Of a DNA stretch of 15,600 nt, positions 13,876 to 15,600 are shown in pieces; position 1 is the first letter of the stretch; each line of letters starts with the position of its first letter. The position numbers were made by a program, and so were the translations under genes. The DNA comes from Bacillota bacterium. Lineage in GTDB: Bacteria; Bacillota; Clostridia; Acetivibrionales; DTU013. The stretch spans positions 1 through 15,600 of the forward strand of contig JAEZMC010000019.1 of assembly GCA_023435805.1 (NCBI GenBank), given 5' to 3'. A model generated the notes under the pieces. It saw only the letters and a program-made list of their open reading frames with translations. It had not been told where the DNA came from and ran no database searches.

Positions 13876-14454
13876 ATGGAATATGCCAGATTTATGCTGT
13901 GCGGACAGGATAAAAAGCTGCTTGCCGGGATTAAAAATGTGCTTACCGCTAACGGACACATTTTTACAGGCTATTCAATCAATCCGTTCAGTGTATTGCG
14001 GCAAGTAAGGGGTTCACAGCCGGAATTGGTCATATTTGATATTACAGGCGGCTTTAGAGAATTCAAACCGGTGATAGAAGTAATAGATGATGATTTGCTG
14101 GCTGCCTGCATTATTCTGTTGGATTCCAGAAGCGACGAGGTATTTGAATTTCTGAGAGCTTCAAGAACTGCTACTTACATTGCAAAGCCCGTATTTGGTG
14201 AGGTAATGCTTCAAATTGCAGAGCTGGCCGTAACAAATTATTTAAGAGTACTGGATTATGAGGGAAAGCTGAAAGAGCTGAATAACGCTCTGGAAAGCCG
14301 GAAAGTCATTGAAAAGGCAAAATGGCTGCTGGTGGAACAGGAAGGGATAACCGAGAAAGAAGCTTATGATGTTTTAAGGAAGAAGAGCAGGGATAACCGC
14401 ATGGCTATGAGAGATATAGCTGAAGCGATCCTGATCGCAAGAGGAACTATGTAA
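13876..14454 (+). CDS. Pseudo-receiver/ANTAR antitermination regulator next to nif genes
   Basis: This 192-aa RNA-binding regulator has an N-terminal receiver-like domain (about 1-120), a helical linker (about 121-140) and a C-terminal ANTAR domain (about 135-190). In the ANTAR domain, ESRKVIEKAKWLLVEQEGITEKEAYDVLRKKS and the following helix match the family. Receiver residues are partly kept: Asp55 aligns with the phospho-acceptor and Lys104 (IAKP) with the conserved Lys. The N-terminal acidic pair is replaced by CGQD (9-12), so phosphorylation is uncertain. It may sense by dimerisation or a partner kinase. ANTAR proteins bind paired hexaloop hairpins and prevent termination. Such hairpins and a terminator precede this gene, and a related arrangement precedes nifH. 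ATG 13876 sits behind a long purine tract, AGGAGGAGGGGAGGT, which supplies the SD. Likely role: nif expression control (inference). Confidence 0.88.
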   Translation: MEYARFMLCGQDKKLLAGIKNVLTANGHIFTGYSINPFSVLRQVRGSQPELVIFDITGGFREFKPVIEVIDDDLLAACIILLDSRSDEVFEFLRASRTATYIAKPVFGEVMLQIAELAVTNYLRVLDYEGKLKELNNALESRKVIEKAKWLLVEQEGITEKEAYDVLRKKSRDNRMAMRDIAEAILIARGTM

Positions 14455-14474
14455 AAATTTCATAAATTTATATG

Positions 14475-14509
14475 AATATGCAAAAGTCAGTTGCATGACT
14501 GAGCATATT
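14475..14509 (+). ncRNA. Two-tier hexaloop hairpin in the nifH leader
   Basis: AATATGC (14475-14481) pairs with GCATATT (14503-14509). Inside it, across an AAA/GA internal loop, AGTCA (14485-14489) pairs with TGACT (14496-14500) around the six-base loop GTTGCA. G at loop position 4 fits an ANTAR target; position 1 is G. A weak second hexaloop hairpin (GGC 14512-14514, loop CGGGAC, GCC 14521-14523) would overlap the terminator arm. The first hairpin is solid; the second is tentative. Confidence 0.6.
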
Positions 14510-14517
14510 TTGGCCGG

Positions 14518-14553
14518 GACGCCTGATTGCAGTTTTAATCAGGCGTCTTTTTT
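14518..14553 (+). terminator. Strong intrinsic terminator between the ANTAR gene and nifH
   Basis: A perfect 11-bp stem, GACGCCTGATT (14518-14528) with AATCAGGCGTC (14537-14547), has an 8-base loop and is followed by six T (14548-14553). It lies 63 bp after the ANTAR stop and 94 bp before nifH, so nifH needs antitermination or a promoter after it. No convincing promoter was seen downstream of it. Confidence 0.9.
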
Positions 14554-14588
14554 AATGGACATTAGCGTAAAAATGGGCAAAAACGAAA

Positions 14589-14601
14589 GGGCTCGTGGCC
14601 C
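14589..14601 (+). other. Small GC hairpin in the nifH 5' untranslated region
   Basis: GGGC (14589-14592) pairs with GCCC (14598-14601) around TCGTG, in an A-rich context after the leader terminator and 35 bp before the nifH SD. No T tract follows, so it is not a terminator. It may mark a processed or stabilised 5' end; function unknown. Confidence 0.35.
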
Positions 14602-14647
14602 GGAAAGTGCAGCCTATTTTAAAAAATAAACATTTGGAGGTGTTTTT

Positions 14648-15469
14648 ATGAGACAGGTAGCTATTTATGGTAAAGGCGGCATCGGTAAATCCACCACAAC
14701 ACAGAACCTGACGGTGGGGCTGGGCGAAATGGGAAAGAAAGTGATGATTGTAGGCTGCGACCCGAAAGCAGATTCAACCAGGCTTGTGCTTGGCGGCCTT
14801 GCACAAAAAAGTGTGCTGGATACATTGAGAGAGGAGGGTGAGGAGGTAGAGCTTGAAAACATTCTCAAAATAGGCAAGTTCGGTATCAGGTGTGTGGAAT
14901 CCGGCGGTCCTGAGCCCGGTGTGGGCTGTGCCGGCAGAGGTATCATTACCTCGATTAATATGCTGGAAAGCCTGGGTGCCTATACGGACGATCTGGATTA
15001 TGTATTCTATGACGTTCTGGGAGATGTCGTATGCGGTGGTTTTGCAATGCCCATACGTGAAGGAAAGGCCCAGGAAATCTACATTGTGGCCAGCGGCGAG
15101 CTGATGGCCCTGTATGCCGCAAACAATATTTCAAAAGGCATACAAAAGTATGCAAACACAGGCGGATGCCGCCTCGGAGGCATTATCTGCAACAGCAGGA
15201 AGGTGGACCACGAGAAGGAACTGCTTGAAAACTTCGCACAGGAGCTTGGCAGCCAGCTCATCTATTTTGTGCCAAGGGACAATCTGGTGCAGCGGGCCGA
15301 AATAAACAAAAAGACCGTTATCGACTTTGCGCCGGAGGAACCGCAGGCAGATGCCTACAGAGGCCTTGCCAAAGCCATAGACGGCAATGATATGTATGTG
15401 ATACCCAAACCCATGACCCAGGACAGACTTGAAGAGCTGATGATGAAGCATGGTTTCCTTGGGCTGTAA
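14648..15469 (+). CDS. nifH: Nitrogenase iron protein (dinitrogenase reductase)
   Basis: This 273-aa NifH is full length. The homodimer holds one [4Fe-4S] cluster and passes electrons to the MoFe protein with ATP hydrolysis. The P-loop is GKGGIGKST (8-16), switch regions include DPKADST (38-44), and cluster ligands are Cys94 (VGCAGRG) and Cys129 (VVCGGFAMP). Arg97 is the residue that is ADP-ribosylated in organisms with DraT. The sequence closely follows clostridial molybdenum-type NifH through YTDDLDYVFYDVLGDV and YAANNISKGIQKYA, differing mostly after residue 165. GGAGGTG (14636-14642) is the SD. It is followed by nifI1, the order nifH-nifI1-nifI2-nifDK known from clostridia and methanogens. 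Upstream is a terminator-containing leader, suggesting antitermination control. Confidence 0.97.
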   Translation: MRQVAIYGKGGIGKSTTTQNLTVGLGEMGKKVMIVGCDPKADSTRLVLGGLAQKSVLDTLREEGEEVELENILKIGKFGIRCVESGGPEPGVGCAGRGIITSINMLESLGAYTDDLDYVFYDVLGDVVCGGFAMPIREGKAQEIYIVASGELMALYAANNISKGIQKYANTGGCRLGGIICNSRKVDHEKELLENFAQELGSQLIYFVPRDNLVQRAEINKKTVIDFAPEEPQADAYRGLAKAIDGNDMYVIPKPMTQDRLEELMMKHGFLGL

Positions 15470-15477
15470 ATGTAAAT

Positions 15478-15503
15478 ATGAAATGCAAATATGAAATGCA
15501 AAT
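15478..15503 (+). repeat. Two perfect 13-bp tandem repeats between nifH and nifI1
   Basis: ATGAAATGCAAAT occurs at 15478-15490 and 15491-15503, preceded by a shortened ATGTAAAT (15470-15477) and followed by ATGAAAG. The tract fills the gap between the nifH stop and the nifI1 SD. The 13-bp period shifts the reading frame, so it is not coding. Confidence 0.85.
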
Positions 15504-15522
15504 ATGAAAGGAAGATGTGTAT

Positions 15523-15600
15523 ATGGTGATGATCAGAGCGATAATCAGGCCCGAAAAGGTTGGAACAGTTCTTGGAGAGCTTAGTGATGCAGGCTTCCCG
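15523..15600 (+). CDS. nifI1: NifI1, PII-family nitrogenase regulator (5' 26 codons only)
   Basis: The last 78 bases of the window encode MVMIRAIIRPEKVGTVLGEL and six more residues, running off the right edge. This is the first beta strand and helix of a PII/GlnB-fold protein, and the RAIIRPEK opening directly after nifH is characteristic of NifI1. NifI1 and NifI2 form a complex that inhibits dinitrogenase when ammonium is plentiful, relieved by 2-oxoglutarate and ATP. AAAGGAAG (15507-15514) serves as SD at an 8-bp spacer. The T-loop is outside the window, so NifI1 versus NifI2 rests on position and N-terminus. Confidence 0.85.
   Translation, partial: MVMIRAIIRPEKVGTVLGELSDAGFP

Noticed and set aside
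14560..14630. A metabolite riboswitch in the nifH 5' untranslated region
   Set aside because: Only a 4-bp GC hairpin is visible, and I could not match it to any riboswitch consensus.
1..15600. tRNA, rRNA, CRISPR array or insertion sequence
   Set aside because: No cloverleaf, no spaced direct repeats of CRISPR type, and no transposase or terminal inverted repeats were seen by eye.

Overview
The window reads like chromosome from an anaerobic member of the Clostridia (Bacillota). The evidence is a glycyl radical enzyme (oxygen-labile chemistry), clostridial-type nifH followed by a PII-like nifI1, a GntR/LacI-type AraR, strong GGAGG ribosome sites, frequent TTG starts and T-tailed intrinsic terminators. 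No phage, IS, tRNA, rRNA or CRISPR sequence was seen. I cannot assign a genus.

Region 1 (1-7671) is a sugar or polyol catabolic cluster on the + strand. It holds the 3' part of a glycyl radical enzyme, a PfkB-type kinase, a class II ketose-bisphosphate aldolase, a fuculose-phosphate-type class II aldolase, a xylulokinase-like FGGY kinase and a sorbitol/xylitol-type zinc dehydrogenase. Spacings are short and each gene has its own Shine-Dalgarno (SD) site. A strong terminator follows the dehydrogenase, then a fructokinase and a second terminator. The set suggests phosphorylation, aldol cleavage, redox and a radical dehydration or C-X cleavage acting on the same substrate family. The radical enzyme has an unusual glycyl loop (RIHGT instead of RVxGY/F).

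Region 2 (7613-12992) is an arabinose unit: araB (ribulokinase, TTG start) and an MFS transporter on +, facing araR on -. araR is translationally coupled to a membrane-anchored TPR protein. An 11-bp element is shared, in opposite orientation, by the upstream regions of araB and the transporter, and overlaps likely -10 boxes. It is a candidate AraR operator. araA and araD are not in the window.

Region 3 (13021-13607, -) is a dCMP deaminase gene with its own promoter, a palindrome around the -10 box, and a terminator.

Region 4 (13669-15600, +) is the start of a nitrogen-fixation cluster: an ANTAR-domain antiterminator gene, nifH, and the first 26 codons of nifI1. The ANTAR gene's leader has a good promoter, then two hairpins with near-identical six-base loops (CCTGAA, CTTGAA). 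The second overlaps the 5' arm of a long intrinsic terminator. This is the architecture expected of an ANTAR-controlled antitermination leader. The nifH leader also has a hexaloop hairpin followed by a perfect 11-bp terminator. The simplest model is that the ANTAR protein controls its own expression and nifH by antitermination. This is the most interesting system in the window. The short nifH-nifI1 gap contains a 13-bp tandem repeat.
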